64,000 bases of DNA from positions 108,721 through 172,720 of the forward strand of contig NZ_JACCHQ010000017.1 in assembly GCF_016031655.1 (NCBI RefSeq), read 5' to 3'. The translations under genes were made by a program, and so were the position numbers. Under the pieces are notes generated by a model. That model ran no database searches and was not told where the DNA came from. It was given only the letters and a program-made list of their open reading frames with translations. How positions within the stretch are numbered: the stretch's first letter is position 1; each line of letters opens with the position of its first letter. The DNA comes from Bradyrhizobium glycinis (lineage in GTDB: Bacteria; Pseudomonadota; Alphaproteobacteria; Rhizobiales; Xanthobacteraceae). This document shows, piece after piece, positions 37,155 through 46,856 of this stretch.

Positions 37155-38579
37155 ATGAGCGATCTGAGTTCGGTCACCGCCAACACGAAGCAGAATGCCC
37201 CAGATGCCTTCCCGATGACACGGACTACATTAGTCCAAGAGAGAACGAGGAATAGCACTACTCCTGATCAATACGGTTCTCACGAGGGCGGCATTCTTGC
37301 TCAGGCCAGGTGGGATCGACCGGCCAGCTTTGCGCTTCAGAATGGGCTCGAGGTTGTGGTTATACCGGATCATCGGACGCCCGTCGTAACTCAGATGATC
37401 TGGTATAAAGTCGGCTCCGCGGACGAGCCACCCGGAAAATCGGGGCTGGCGCATTTTCTCGAGCATCTGATGTTCAAGGGCACTTCCAAACATCCCCCGG
37501 GTGAATTTGCCCAGGCCGTTCTGCGCGTCGGCGGCTACCAAAACGCTTTTACCGGCACCGACTATACAGGCTATATCCAGTATGTTCCGCGCGAGCAGCT
37601 TGGCAAGATGCTGCAATTTGAAGCTGATCGCATGACCAATCTTGTTCTTAAAGATGAGGACGTGCTGTCCGAGCGGGACGTCGTGCTCGAAGAATTCAAT
37701 GTTTGGGTCGGCAACAATCCAGGTGTGCGGCTCATCGAGCAGATGATGGCCGCCCTTTACCTCAACCACCCCTACGGCCGCCTCACTATCGGCTGGCAGC
37801 AGGAGATCGAAAAATTTTGCCGTGAAGACGCGCTCGGCTTCTACAAGCGTTTCTATGCACCAAATAACGCTATCCTAATCATCGCTGGTGACGTAGAGGC
37901 GGGCGCGATCCGCCCGTTGGTGGAGACGAGTTTTGGCGGCATCCCCCCTCAACCAGGGATCCCGGCGGAACGCTTGCGGCCTCAGGAGCCGCCTCCGGCC
38001 GCGCCGCGCACCGTGACGTTGGCCGATCCCCGCGTTGAGCAGCCAGTCCTGTACCGCTACTATCTGGTGCCGTCGGCGCGCACTGCAGTCGCAGGCGAGA
38101 GCCCGGTGCTTGACGTGCTCGCGCGATTGATGGGGGGTGGCATCAACTCATACCTCTATCGCGCGCTGGTGATCGACAAGAAGCTTGCGAGTAGTGCGTC
38201 GGCGAGCTACGAGCCCGCCGCGCTTGATTCGTCGCTGCTCACAATTTCTGTTACACCAGGACCCGGCATCGAGTTTGGGCCGATTGAAAATGCCATCGAG
38301 AGCCTGATTGCCGGTATCGCGCAGCATCCTGCGCGCACAGAAGATATCGAGCTGGTCAAGACGCAGCTGCTCGCTCAAGCAATCTATGCCCAGGACGACC
38401 AAGCAAGGCTTGCGGCCTGGTATGGCTGCCGGCTCACGACAGGATTGACCATCGACGAGATCCGAGGCTGGCCGGACAGCATCCGCGAAGTCAGTGCCGC
38501 GCAGGTAAGCGCGGCCGCGCGCAAATGGCTCGACAAAAAGCGCTCGGTGACAGGCTATCTCGTCAAGGAACCCATCTAA
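37155..38579 (+). CDS. M16-family zinc metallopeptidase, catalytic subunit
   Basis: 474 residues from ATG 37155. The inverted zinc motif HFLEH (in SGLAHFLEHLMFKG, near residue 100) and the downstream Glu in the ERDVVLEEFN region mark an active M16B peptidase of the pitrilysin/processing-peptidase type. No clear signal peptide. It is followed after 19 bases by a second M16 protein lacking the zinc motif, the usual active/regulatory pair that together forms the substrate chamber. Related pairs occur beside PQQ genes (PqqF/G) and elsewhere; no precursor peptide was identified here. Confidence 0.93.
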   Translation: MSDLSSVTANTKQNAPDAFPMTRTTLVQERTRNSTTPDQYGSHEGGILAQARWDRPASFALQNGLEVVVIPDHRTPVVTQMIWYKVGSADEPPGKSGLAHFLEHLMFKGTSKHPPGEFAQAVLRVGGYQNAFTGTDYTGYIQYVPREQLGKMLQFEADRMTNLVLKDEDVLSERDVVLEEFNVWVGNNPGVRLIEQMMAALYLNHPYGRLTIGWQQEIEKFCREDALGFYKRFYAPNNAILIIAGDVEAGAIRPLVETSFGGIPPQPGIPAERLRPQEPPPAAPRTVTLADPRVEQPVLYRYYLVPSARTAVAGESPVLDVLARLMGGGINSYLYRALVIDKKLASSASASYEPAALDSSLLTISVTPGPGIEFGPIENAIESLIAGIAQHPARTEDIELVKTQLLAQAIYAQDDQARLAAWYGCRLTTGLTIDEIRGWPDSIREVSAAQVSAAARKWLDKKRSVTGYLVKEPI

Positions 38580-38598
38580 AGACACGCAGAGAGGCAAT

Positions 38599-39945
38599 AT
38601 GGCCCAGTCTTGCATGCGACGTGACGTCCTCGTCGCCGGGGCGTCGGCTTCAATCGCGATGCTCGGATCACCAAGTTTGCTTGCCGCCACTGGCGCGCTT
38701 GCCGCGGCCAAGATCCAACGCCTGGTCTCGCCTGGCGGTATAAAGGCAACGTTGGTGCAGGATGCGACCGTCCCGCTGATCGCCGTGGAATTTGCCTTCG
38801 GCGGCGGCGCGACGCAGGATCCCACCGAGAAACCCGGGGTTGGGCACATGGTGGCTAACCTGCTCGACGAAGGCTCCGGCGATCTCGACTCCAAGACGTT
38901 TCATGAGCGGCTCGATGGCCGCGCCATTGAGTTGAGCTTTACATCGCATCGCGACGACTTCCGCGGTAGCTTGCAAATGCTTAAGGACTGCAAGGAGGAA
39001 GCCTTTGACCTCTTACGGACGGCGCTAACCTCACCACGTTTCAACCCGGCGGATGTCGAACGAATTCGTGCCGGCGTGCTTGCAAACCTTCGACATGAAT
39101 CGACCGATCCGGATTCGCTCGGACATCGCAAATTCTTCGAGGTGGCCTTCAAGGATCATCCATATGCCCGGCAGGCCAAAGGCACCCTCGAAAGCGTGCC
39201 GAAGATCGACGTAGCAGATCTCAAGGGCTATCACCGAAGCGTAATCGCAAAAGACACACTCAAGATCGCGGTCGTCGGCGACATCGATCCAGAGGTCCTC
39301 TGCAAATTACTCGACATGACTTTCGGGGGCCTGCCGGCCAGCTCGAATTCGACGCCGGTTGCGGATGTGGTCGCAGAAAAACCGCCGCAGCGCATCTTCA
39401 TTCCGCTCGATGTACCTCAGACGTTTGTGATATTCGGAGGTCCCGGCGTCCGGCGCACCGAACCGGATTTCATGGCAGCCTATGTCGTCAACCACATCCT
39501 TGGCGGCGGCGGTTTGACCTCGCGGCTCTTCCGCGAAGTCCGCGAGAAGCGCGGGTTGGCCTATTTCGTCAGCGAGCAGCTGGTCTGGATGGATCATTCG
39601 GCCGTGTTCGTCGGCGGTAGCGGCACGCGGGCTGACCGCGCCGGCGGGACAGTCGAAGAGATCGAGAGGCAGGTCCGCCACCTTGCCGAGACAGGACCGA
39701 CCCAGCAGGAACTCGATGATGCAAAGTCTTACCTGAAGGGCTCGCAGATACTAGCTCTCAACACAACATCGAAGCTTGCGCGGACGCTGTTGCAGCATCA
39801 GCTTGATAAGCTGCCGATCGACTACCTCGAAAAGCACGACGCCCTCGTTGATGCGGTAACGTTGGAGGATGCCAGGAGAGCAGCGGCGCGCCTGTGGGGC
39901 GGCGGTTTGCTTACCGTTCTCGTCGGTCGTTCCCCAGTGCCATGA
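38599..39945 (+). CDS. M16-family protein, non-catalytic partner, exported
   Basis: 448 residues. At the zinc site the sequence reads GHMVANLLDEG instead of HxxEH, so it cannot bind zinc, but the C-terminal FREVREKRGLAYF keeps the Arg/Tyr pair that partner subunits use to bind substrate. The N-terminus MRRDVLVAGASASIAML has twin arginines and a hydrophobic stretch ending near ALA, resembling a Tat or Sec signal. If exported, its catalytic partner (37155), which has no obvious signal, would need to co-export or act elsewhere, an inconsistency worth noting. Confidence 0.9.
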   Translation: MAQSCMRRDVLVAGASASIAMLGSPSLLAATGALAAAKIQRLVSPGGIKATLVQDATVPLIAVEFAFGGGATQDPTEKPGVGHMVANLLDEGSGDLDSKTFHERLDGRAIELSFTSHRDDFRGSLQMLKDCKEEAFDLLRTALTSPRFNPADVERIRAGVLANLRHESTDPDSLGHRKFFEVAFKDHPYARQAKGTLESVPKIDVADLKGYHRSVIAKDTLKIAVVGDIDPEVLCKLLDMTFGGLPASSNSTPVADVVAEKPPQRIFIPLDVPQTFVIFGGPGVRRTEPDFMAAYVVNHILGGGGLTSRLFREVREKRGLAYFVSEQLVWMDHSAVFVGGSGTRADRAGGTVEEIERQVRHLAETGPTQQELDDAKSYLKGSQILALNTTSKLARTLLQHQLDKLPIDYLEKHDALVDAVTLEDARRAAARLWGGGLLTVLVGRSPVP

Positions 39946-41534
39946 CTACATCCCGGTCGGGCCGAATTGGACCTCAGACTACAATACGCAGGAAACCCAA
40001 TCGTCTTGCAAATGGTGGGCCTCCACACCAAAGCGAGGACTGGCAGGCTGTCCTAGATGACAGCAATGCGGCTCGGCTCCGCGCTTGGTCAGCTTTTTCA
40101 AAGGTAGACCTTGCGAACATGGCAGTCGAGAAATTGCGTGGCTGATCCGCGGCTGCGTCGAACGCAAGGGGCGGTAACGGACTTATGAGATAGTGCACAT
40201 CCATAACAGCTCCCGCGAGGACAACGTTCGCGTACGGCAGTACGTCGCAGCCCGGACAGCAAGACGAACTTTGAGCGACAAGCCATTGCGGGTCCGTCCC
40301 ATGCATGCGGATCCTTCCACTCGACCGAACAGCGCTGTGCGTGTTCGGAGTCGAGCGCCGTCGCTGCCACGTCTGTCGCACCACCGCCGAGATCGTGAAC
40401 GTCGAAGGCAAAGGAGCTGTGTCACTCGACGTTTTCAAAACGACGTCAATCGCCGCCGTCATCAGGTGCGCCGCTATCGCCGCCGATGGCGGTCTGACGT
40501 GAACGGACGCAGGAACCAAGACTGCCGACATGGTGGACAACGCTGACGCGTTGACCGCATGTCACAGCAACTGCGCCGACAGAATCTCTGGTAGTGATCG
40601 ACAGGGATCAGAAACGCGTTCAAGCGGTTCCGCTTCGCCTATTCATTTCAATTTTCGTGTCAAAGCCGCCTAGAGCTTCGCTTGAGGGGTGATCCTTTCA
40701 ATTGAGCCTGGAGAAGGCCTGAAGGAATGTACCCCATCGCTCCACGCTGTAGTTCGCGAATATGCGCGCGACTGAGGAATCGTTAGACTGCATCGCCTAT
40801 CTTAGCGTTCACCCGTTTCGTTCAAGCGTGCCTCGCGCGGTAGTGCTATCGAGTATGAGCTCAAGCACCGGCTGGCCGCAGATCATGTCTGCATGTTCCT
40901 GCAGCAGGCGCGTAGTTTCTCGCCATCGCGGCAAGCGGCGCGACCTTGAACGAGCCAGGCACGTCATTCCCAGTGGTCCCAAGATCGTCACGAGCCATTG
41001 AAGGACATCCGCGCGATTGCCCAAAAGGTGCGTTCGGGATTGATGGCGCGCACAGCTGCAGCGGTTTAAGCGCAGCCTCGCATTTTGCCCTGTTATTGCA
41101 CGCAGCGCAGCAATCGCTCCCGCGCGCCGAGATCAATCTGTTTCATTGATGGATCGGTCACAAAATGAGGGGAGCGCACCCGTTATGGCGACGTCTAATC
41201 AACATCTTCATTCTTGCCTTCTCTAAAGGGTACGTCGGGAGAATGCAGCGTCAGAATGTGTTCGGAGATGTATGTTTTTCCCGTCACGAGGCGCTCGGCA
41301 GACGAAAGGGTGAATTCAAAAACGCGAATTCATTGTCGGTCGCGACCCGAACAAATGGGGTCGCAACCTGCAAACCAGTCTGAAAGACGCGCATCTTTTC
41401 GACGCAAAAGAGAACCCGCATTTATCAAGCTGAAACGAAGCTCATCCCGAATTAGAGCGACGCCTCTTTCATAGCCGGAAGTGCCTTCGTCCAATCTCCA
41501 GTCTCCACCACTAGCGCAACTTTTGCGAGGTGGC
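39946..41534. other. Long intergenic stretch, no gene recognised
   Basis: About 1.6 kb with many overlapping short frames on both strands, the longest (minus 39974-40540) without motifs or a plausible start. Codon position bias is weak. It looks like eroded island DNA. Confidence 0.4.
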
Positions 41535-42089
41535 TCAATCACCGTCTTGTTGTGCGCGGCATTCGCGCATTGCGCGCTCGTTTTCCGCGATCCGCTCTGT
41601 CTCGGCGGCTTTAGCTTCATCACTGGTCCGCCAGCTGCCGGTCAGAATTTTCGGTAAAACGTCTTCGAGTTCTGTCGGATGGCCAACAAAGGCAATGCGG
41701 CCGTCACGGTCGACAACGAACGAGGTAGGAATCCCAACAGAAAAGCTGGGATCTAGCCAGAGCTTTTTCATTTCACCTGTGGAGTCGAAACCTATCCGGT
41801 AATTGAGATTTGGCACCTTTTCGGTCAGCCAGGCGTCCAAATTATTTCGAGCCTCGTCCGCTGTTTGAGCCTGTTCGTGAGCTGCGATTCCGAGCACCTC
41901 AAGTCCGCTATTTATATATTTCTCCTGCAAATGCACCAGACCGGGCAGCGCCGCCACGCACGGTGGGCACCATGTTGCCCAGAATTCGACGACGTACACG
42001 GTTCCGGGCTGGAGACTTGCGAGGGGATGGCCACGCAGCCAATTCTCCACTGTGATTGGGGGAGCTGGGGATTCTAAGCCGAGCAGCAT
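41535..42089 (-). CDS. TlpA-like thioredoxin-fold protein
   Basis: 184 residues from ATG 42089, chosen because TTGGAGAG lies just upstream; a TTG at 42101 is less likely. Thioredoxin fold with WCPPC at residues 40-44 (FWATWCPPC) and the cis-proline segment VGIPTSFVVD. It lacks a signal peptide or anchor, unlike TlpA itself, so it probably works in the cytoplasm. A charged C-terminal extension (SDEAKAAETERIAENERAMREC) forms a likely helix after the domain. No operon partner. Confidence 0.9.
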   Translation of the reverse strand: MLLGLESPAPPITVENWLRGHPLASLQPGTVYVVEFWATWCPPCVAALPGLVHLQEKYINSGLEVLGIAAHEQAQTADEARNNLDAWLTEKVPNLNYRIGFDSTGEMKKLWLDPSFSVGIPTSFVVDRDGRIAFVGHPTELEDVLPKILTGSWRTSDEAKAAETERIAENERAMRECRAQQDGD

Positions 42090-42672
42090 ATTACTCTCCA
42101 AAACCTGATGCCCGACCTCGGGCCATTTTTTGTGCTAGATGATCTCTGATCGCTGGGCGACCGGCTTGTCGCACTGGAACTTCCCAGCGAGATCCGCGGC
42201 AAATACCGGTACCGTCGCGTTAGGCGAGACGGCGCTCCAAGTCACAAGCGGAAGTGTTCCATCTCATAAGCGGGGTACATCGGTTCAAGGAAGGAGCATC
42301 GGTGGTCTCGCATCTGTGCGCCTCAGCACTCGCTCGCTATTTGCTGCAGTCTAACAGCAAAGTCTGTGCCACGTAGCTGCACGCACGAATGGCCTGAACA
42401 CGAAATGCAAAGCTCGACCTTAACACGCCGGAACCAATTTGAACCGAGGCTTGGTGCCGCCGTCTCGATCCCATTCAAGCCGCCTGGCGGCTTGGGCAGC
42501 GCATTGAAGATTTCGCGCGGTTGCGGCGTCGGCATTCTCAATAAGAACTATATGTCGGCCGTCTCGTCTGGAGCCGGCTCCGCTATCTTAAAGACACGGA
42601 CACCGGAAAGAGAGTGTCGCGTCTCAATCCTGAATCCGAGTGGGTGATTTGAGGAGGTCCCGGAGATGCGCA
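42090..42672. other. Intergenic, no gene recognised
   Basis: Short frames only between the TlpA-like gene and the broken methylase; no motif identified. Confidence 0.35.
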
Positions 42673-42864
42673 TCATGGAACAGGAAGTCTACAAGGCTGC
42701 GAAGGCTCGCCAACAAATGCTCGCCTATGAGACATCAAGCGGCACAGGTAAGGAGGATCCGTGAGGATGAAATCCACCGAGCTGGAGGTCATGTGTTGCA
42801 TGACCTCCACGCAATCACCGTGAAGCACAGTCTTGCGGACCTCTTGGATGGGGAGGGTGCTCAT
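42673..42864 (-). pseudogene. Truncated DNA methyltransferase (N4/N6, DPPY type)
   Basis: 63 residues: MSTLPIQEVRKTVLHGDCVE, then HMTSSSVDFILTDPPYLCR, the start of a beta-class DNA methylase with its DPPY catalytic motif, after which the sequence becomes unrelated and stops. The SAM-binding part, which follows in this class, is gone. It overlaps by four bases the small gene upstream (42861-43073). Such methylases are carried by rhizobial integrative elements. Confidence 0.75.
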
Positions 42865-43073
42865 GATTGCACCTCCTGGACCAGTGGCCTCGCACTCCAG
42901 CCGAAGTCGCTGCGGACGAGCTCAAAGCCGTCCATGGTGCCGAGACTGTCGGTGAGATAGATGGCCTCGGCCTTGCGGATCGCGTCTTCGCGGCTGTCAG
43001 CTTCGACGACGATCGCCCATTCCTCGCAGTCAAAGCATTTGACCAGGAAGCGGGAAGAGGAAATGGGGCTCAT
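42861..43073 (-). CDS. Small hypothetical protein of an integrative-element gene set
   Basis: 70 residues (MSPISSSRFLVKCFDCEEWAI...), with a mixed alpha/beta look (EWAIVVEADSREDAIRKAEAIY) and two cysteines, CFDC. It overlaps the methylase start (ATGA) and its own start overlaps the stop of the small frame upstream, so the three once formed an operon. It is intact but its function is unknown. Confidence 0.6.
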   Translation of the reverse strand: MSPISSSRFLVKCFDCEEWAIVVEADSREDAIRKAEAIYLTDSLGTMDGFELVRSDFGWSARPLVQEVQS

Positions 43074-43291
43074 TGCCCCGCCTCCTCATCGTCCTGGACG
43101 GACTTCGGTTCGCGAACCACCAGGCGCCCATCCGGCGGCAGGCAGCTCAGGCTGATCTTGAAGCCCTTGCCGTCATCGTGGAGCCACGCGACGCCGATCG
43201 TGGTCCAGAAGGCTTTCTTGCTTTCGCCCTCGACCACATAAACTCCATGACTCCATGTGGGCGGGTTTTCCTTTGAGTGCGTTTCATTTGA
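43070..43291 (-). pseudogene. Small element-borne gene with lost or unusual start
   Basis: The frame reads THSKENPPTWSHGVYVVEGESKK, then AFWTTIGVAWLHDDGKGFKIS, LSCLPPDGRLVVREPK and a stop overlapping the next ATG. It resembles a small conserved protein of rhizobial integrative elements, but no ATG exists where the family begins (TCA AAT GAA instead). A GTG at 43237 could start a 55-residue version. It is either a broken gene or one with a shortened N-terminus. Confidence 0.45.
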
Positions 43292-43700
43292 CTATCTCCC
43301 GTTTGTTTTGCCAGCTGCGCCAATCGCGGCCGGACGGGAAATTTTCGCGAGACGAGGAGATAGCGGGCGCGCAACGGAGGGTCCGACCGAGGGCCCCTTC
43401 AGGGATACGGTTGGATGCCTTGCGCGTACGCGCCTCAGCACCAGTTTCCCCGTCCTCCTGGCCGTGCATTGGGGTTAGACGTGCAACGGGAGATGAGATT
43501 GAGACGCAATTGGACCGCGCCGGAATGATTTGTTGGTTGAAGTGGAGTTCCGAAGCCTACCCGAACCAAAGAACGGATAGCCATAGTCCCGGTGACAGCC
43601 AGGGGCGACATCCGGCTACGTCATCTGTGGAAGCCGGCAGACCCATTCGCGGGGAGGCCGTCTTGGACGACGGCGCTAAGTCACGCTGTCATTTCTTGAC
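43292..43700. other. Intergenic, nothing recognised
   Basis: No supported gene in about 400 bases between the small element genes and the 3' end of the nuclease gene. Confidence 0.35.
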
Positions 43701-44509
43701 CTAATCGGCGAAGATATCATCCAGCAGACGTGCGAGCCGAAGCCCGGCCTTCTGCAGTTGCTCTTTCACGATTGGTTTGTTCGCGGCGAGATAATCAGCG
43801 TTAACTGTCACGCTGCCCTCCGGAAGGTCGCAGGAAGAGCCGTGCATGACGCAATAACCCGTTTTAACAGATTCAGAAATTGCAAAGGACTCGTTGGCCC
43901 AGTCGCGCGGGTCGGACGAGCTCCACTTGGTCTTCAGGGCGGGGTTTTCGCATCGATGAGGTCTGACGCCGCCTCATCGACATCCGGGCCTACCGCATGG
44001 GTGACCAGGCAGCTGTCCCAGGTGCCGTGCAAATTGCCTGAACACTCGCCCTGGACCCTGATGCTGTTGCCGACCCGGTCGTCCTCAAAGGACACATGCA
44101 GCGGCTGATGGATGTCGCCCACCCAATGCGCGAGCGACTTCAGCGCAATAAGCCTGTCGGCCCGCTTGACCTGGCTTGAGTTCACAACCTTCGAGTCGTT
44201 GAGGATGGCTGTGAGCACACATTTAGGGGCATTCGGGCAGTCATCCCCCGTCACTCCCCGCGCATCTCTGGGCAGGTTGATCAAGTGCTCAGAAGGACGA
44301 ATGCGCGGATGGTCAGGGAAGACGCAGGAATCGGCGAAGGTGTCAAACACCTTGTCCGCCTGAATCAGTTTCCTTATCGCGGCGCGCGTATCCGGCTGAG
44401 CCAACCGGTAGGCAATCTCGCAGACAATCTTGTGGCCCTCGTCGCCCCAGGCCGAGGCGTTGGTGCAGAAAGCAAGGAGGACAACAGCGGCTAAAGAAAA
44501 TCGGCGCAT
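43701..44509 (-). pseudogene. S1/P1-type nuclease with a single-base frameshift
   Basis: Starts at ATG 44509 with a signal peptide (MRRFSLAAVVLLAFCTNASA); the mature protein begins WGDEGHKIVCEIA, the N-terminal Trp that binds zinc in this family. The further zinc motif HWVGDIHQPLHV and NLHGTWDS are intact. The frame stops at 43934 after DLIDAKTPP, but the expected C-terminus (LKTKWSSSDPRDWANES ... LLDDIFAD) continues in another frame to a stop at 43701. One base is missing near 43944 inside a C/G run. With that base restored the protein would be about 269 residues, normal for the family. A sequencing error is possible. Confidence 0.85.
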
Positions 44510-44751
44510 GCGGGTTACCTCACGCCAAAATACAATATGGCCATAGCCTATCACTCCAGGTTGACAGTGAAAAGAACTTCGCCAGGCCGGGCCGGCCGAT
44601 ACCTCCGCGTCCACGGCTGCCCGAGGGCAACGTAAAGTTAAATGCCAGTTCATATTGTGCATCAATGGGACGAGAGGAGATCGGGAGTCAGCCTTTGCAG
44701 CTCGAGCTGAGCTACCTCCGGCATTCTTCATTCAGCCATTTCAGGGGCATC

Positions 44752-45262
44752 ATGAGAGCGAACAGGACAAGAAACGGCTTGAAGGTCAACGCCATCTCGG
44801 GGACCTACGTCGTGATGCTGGGCTTCAATCTGCCCAAGCAGTCGTGCACCGGACTTCGCGGTTTCGCGATTCACCGCGTGGATCACACGTCGGGAGAGGC
44901 CGGTTACATCACGGGTATGACGGCCTGCGCCGAGACCGACCCCGGCTTTCCGGCCCCGGCGCACTACTCGACACGGCAGCACCCCGATCCAGAGCTTTCA
45001 GTGGGCTGACTATACCGTCGAGCCTGACCACGAATATACCTACACCGTCTCGGCGCTGAAAGGAGATCCAAAAAACCTGGAGGTTTTCCGCGAGGTCAGC
45101 GTCGACATCTCGACCGAAAGCCCGGAGGGCGGCGACGAGGACGTTTACTTCGATCGCGGCGTTGCCGGCTCTCAAGCCTATGTCGCCCGCTTCGGCGACA
45201 AGAGAAGAACGTCCCGAACGGGCAGGCCGTCAAGGGTCGAGACGAGCGGCAAGCCGCCTTGA
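44752..45262 (+). pseudogene. Phospholipase D-like protein relic (N-terminal part)
   Basis: From ATG 44752: NAISGTYVVMLGFNLP, RGFAIHRVDHTSGEAGYI; after one extra base near 44985 the reading continues in the next frame as IQSFQWADYTVEPDHEYTY, TVSALKGDPKNLEVFREV and SQAYVARFGDKR, then degenerates. This resembles the beta-rich N-terminal part that precedes the phospholipase-D-like domain in some bacterial proteins (from memory). The catalytic HKD part is missing. Confidence 0.5.
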
Positions 45263-45342
45263 CGCGCGACGCATCCGGCGCGTTCGGCTCGGCATCACCA
45301 ATGCCGAAGAGTCGGCATAGGTGCCGGGGATTCTCCCTCTCG

Positions 45343-46446
45343 TCAGTCCAGCTTCAGATAGTAACGGGTATGCCGCAGCTCACCAGTCTTGGTGAGCGCC
45401 CCCTTGGCAACTAGGTCTTGCAGGTCGCGCGTAGCCGTGGCGCGGGAAGCACGGGTGATGCGGATGTAGTTCTCCGCGCTTAGGCCACCCTTGAAGCCTT
45501 CGATGCCTTCCTTAAACATCCGGGCAATGGCTTTCTGCTGGCGATCGTTCAACTGGCCGCGCAGACGTTCGTAGAATCCGGTCTTGGCAACGTAGAACTC
45601 AACACGTTTATTGGTGTTGTCCTGCGCCTCCAGAACGGTCTCGGCAAAGTAGATCAGCCAATCAGTAACCTCGGTCGACTTGTTGTTGTGCTCCAGCGCG
45701 TCGTAGTAGGCCTTGCGCTTGCGCTCGATCGTATAGGCCAAGGCAATGAGCGTCGGCTGGTTGAGGTTCTGCGCCAACGACTTCTCCGCCAGGGCACGGG
45801 CGATGCGGCCGTTGCCGTCTTCGAACGGGTGGATGCTGACGAAGTACAGGTGAGCAAGAGCGGCACGCGTGAGGGCTGGCAGCGCACGCGCGCCGCCGGG
45901 GGCGGTCTCGTTGAACCAGGTGATGAACGCCGCCATCTCATGCGCCATATGCTCCGAAGGCGGGGCCTCGAAATGGACCTTGCGATGGCTGATGGGTCCG
46001 GACACCACCTGCATGGGATCAGCGTGAGTCCGATAGCCGCCGATCACCTGGATCGTGCGGCTGTCCGCCATCAACATCTTATGCCAGGCAAACATGGTCT
46101 CGTCGCTGAGAGGCTCGGCGAACTTGCGGTAGAGGTCGACCATCATCTGAGCGATGCCGCGCTCAGCCGCCGGTACGCCTGACTGATCCTCGGCGATGCC
46201 GAACTGATAACGCAGGGAGGACTGGACGCTGTCGCGATCGAGTATCTCTCCCTCGATCTCCGAGGTTTTGAGAGCCTCCTCGCTGATCAGCTCGATGCGA
46301 AGATTGGCCTGGTCGTTCTGAGTGACGTGCTTGAAAGCGCCGAAGAACTCGCCGGAGCGCAGCAAAAAGGCGGCCTCAAACTTATATAAAGCATGGATAT
46401 CATAAGAGAAATTAGGCCAATTTGGGTCTTCCCAGTTCCAAGGCAT
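45343..46446 (-). CDS. Fic family protein (AMPylase type) with inhibitory motif
   Basis: 367 residues. The N-terminal DUF4172-like segment (NWPNFSYDIHALYKFE) precedes an inhibitory helix with TSEIEG (residues 61-66, the (S/T)xxxE(G/N) motif of class II Fic proteins). The active site HPFEDGNGRIAR starts at His206. The C-terminal winged-helix part (RITRASRATATRDLQDLVAKGAL) could bind DNA. Such proteins transfer AMP to target proteins and are auto-inhibited by the internal motif. The start codon abuts a perfect hairpin (46447-46473), with another further upstream, suggesting autoregulation. Confidence 0.93.
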   Translation of the reverse strand: MPWNWEDPNWPNFSYDIHALYKFEAAFLLRSGEFFGAFKHVTQNDQANLRIELISEEALKTSEIEGEILDRDSVQSSLRYQFGIAEDQSGVPAAERGIAQMMVDLYRKFAEPLSDETMFAWHKMLMADSRTIQVIGGYRTHADPMQVVSGPISHRKVHFEAPPSEHMAHEMAAFITWFNETAPGGARALPALTRAALAHLYFVSIHPFEDGNGRIARALAEKSLAQNLNQPTLIALAYTIERKRKAYYDALEHNNKSTEVTDWLIYFAETVLEAQDNTNKRVEFYVAKTGFYERLRGQLNDRQQKAIARMFKEGIEGFKGGLSAENYIRITRASRATATRDLQDLVAKGALTKTGELRHTRYYLKLD

Positions 46447-46473
46447 GAGCTATAGACTTTCCTTCTATAGCTC
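46447..46473 (-). promoter_or_regulatory. Inverted repeat abutting the fic start; ribosome site in loop
   Basis: GAGCTATAG (46447-46455) and CTATAGCTC (46465-46473) are perfect 9-bp arms around a 9-base spacer. On the minus strand the spacer reads AAGGAAAGT, which is the Shine-Dalgarno sequence, and the second arm touches the ATG at 46446. In RNA this puts the ribosome site in the loop of a 9-bp hairpin; as DNA it is an operator-like palindrome. Confidence 0.7.
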
Positions 46474-46490
46474 ATTATTGGCCATAATGT

Positions 46491-46518
46491 GAGCTATAGC
46501 AAAGTGTTTCTATAGCTC
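46491..46518 (-). promoter_or_regulatory. Second copy of the GAGCTATAG inverted repeat
   Basis: The same 9-bp arms at 46491-46499 and 46510-46518, with a 10-base spacer of different sequence. Its centre is about 44 bases from that of the first copy, roughly four helical turns. Two conserved arm pairs with unlike spacers argue for a protein-binding operator more than an RNA structure. Confidence 0.7.
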
Positions 46519-46856
46519 AAGCGGTAAAAGAAGCGGCAAACGTCAGCTCGAATAGCGGTTCAAACCCGCGCGTAGCGGAGCAATTAGTTCTTGATACGTT
46601 CCAGGTGGGGTTGCAGAGTCTCTGTCTGGGAGACTCACCATGAAATTCCGGAATTTGGAGCAACTGAGCACCGGGAAAAGTCGAGCGCACGAGAAACATT
46701 TTCGTGATCACCTCTGCGAGATGCAATTTGCTTGACCCCGACGTCGGACAACGCTCCGCCCTCATATTCTCCGCTGCCGACGTAACACGAGACTCTCGCG
46801 GTCTTGCGGCAAGGCCGGATTCGGCTATATAACCAGATATACTATGGAAGCGGTCG
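46519..46856. other. Intergenic, promoter region of the VapBC pair
   Basis: No gene. The stretch includes TATATAACCAGATATACTA just before the antitoxin start, which could hold its -10 region and operator. A T-loop-like string (GGTTCAAACCC near 46559) is not part of a foldable tRNA that I could construct. Confidence 0.4.

Noticed and set aside
39974..40540. 188-codon minus-strand frame
   Set aside because: Composition is Ala/Ser/Thr-rich without domains, with several competing frames of similar length on both strands; no ribosome site.
46540..46580. GGTTCAAACCC string resembling a tRNA T-loop, possibly an attachment site
   Set aside because: The flanking bases do not pair into a full T-stem and acceptor stem, and no other tRNA arm is present; there is no integrase nearby.
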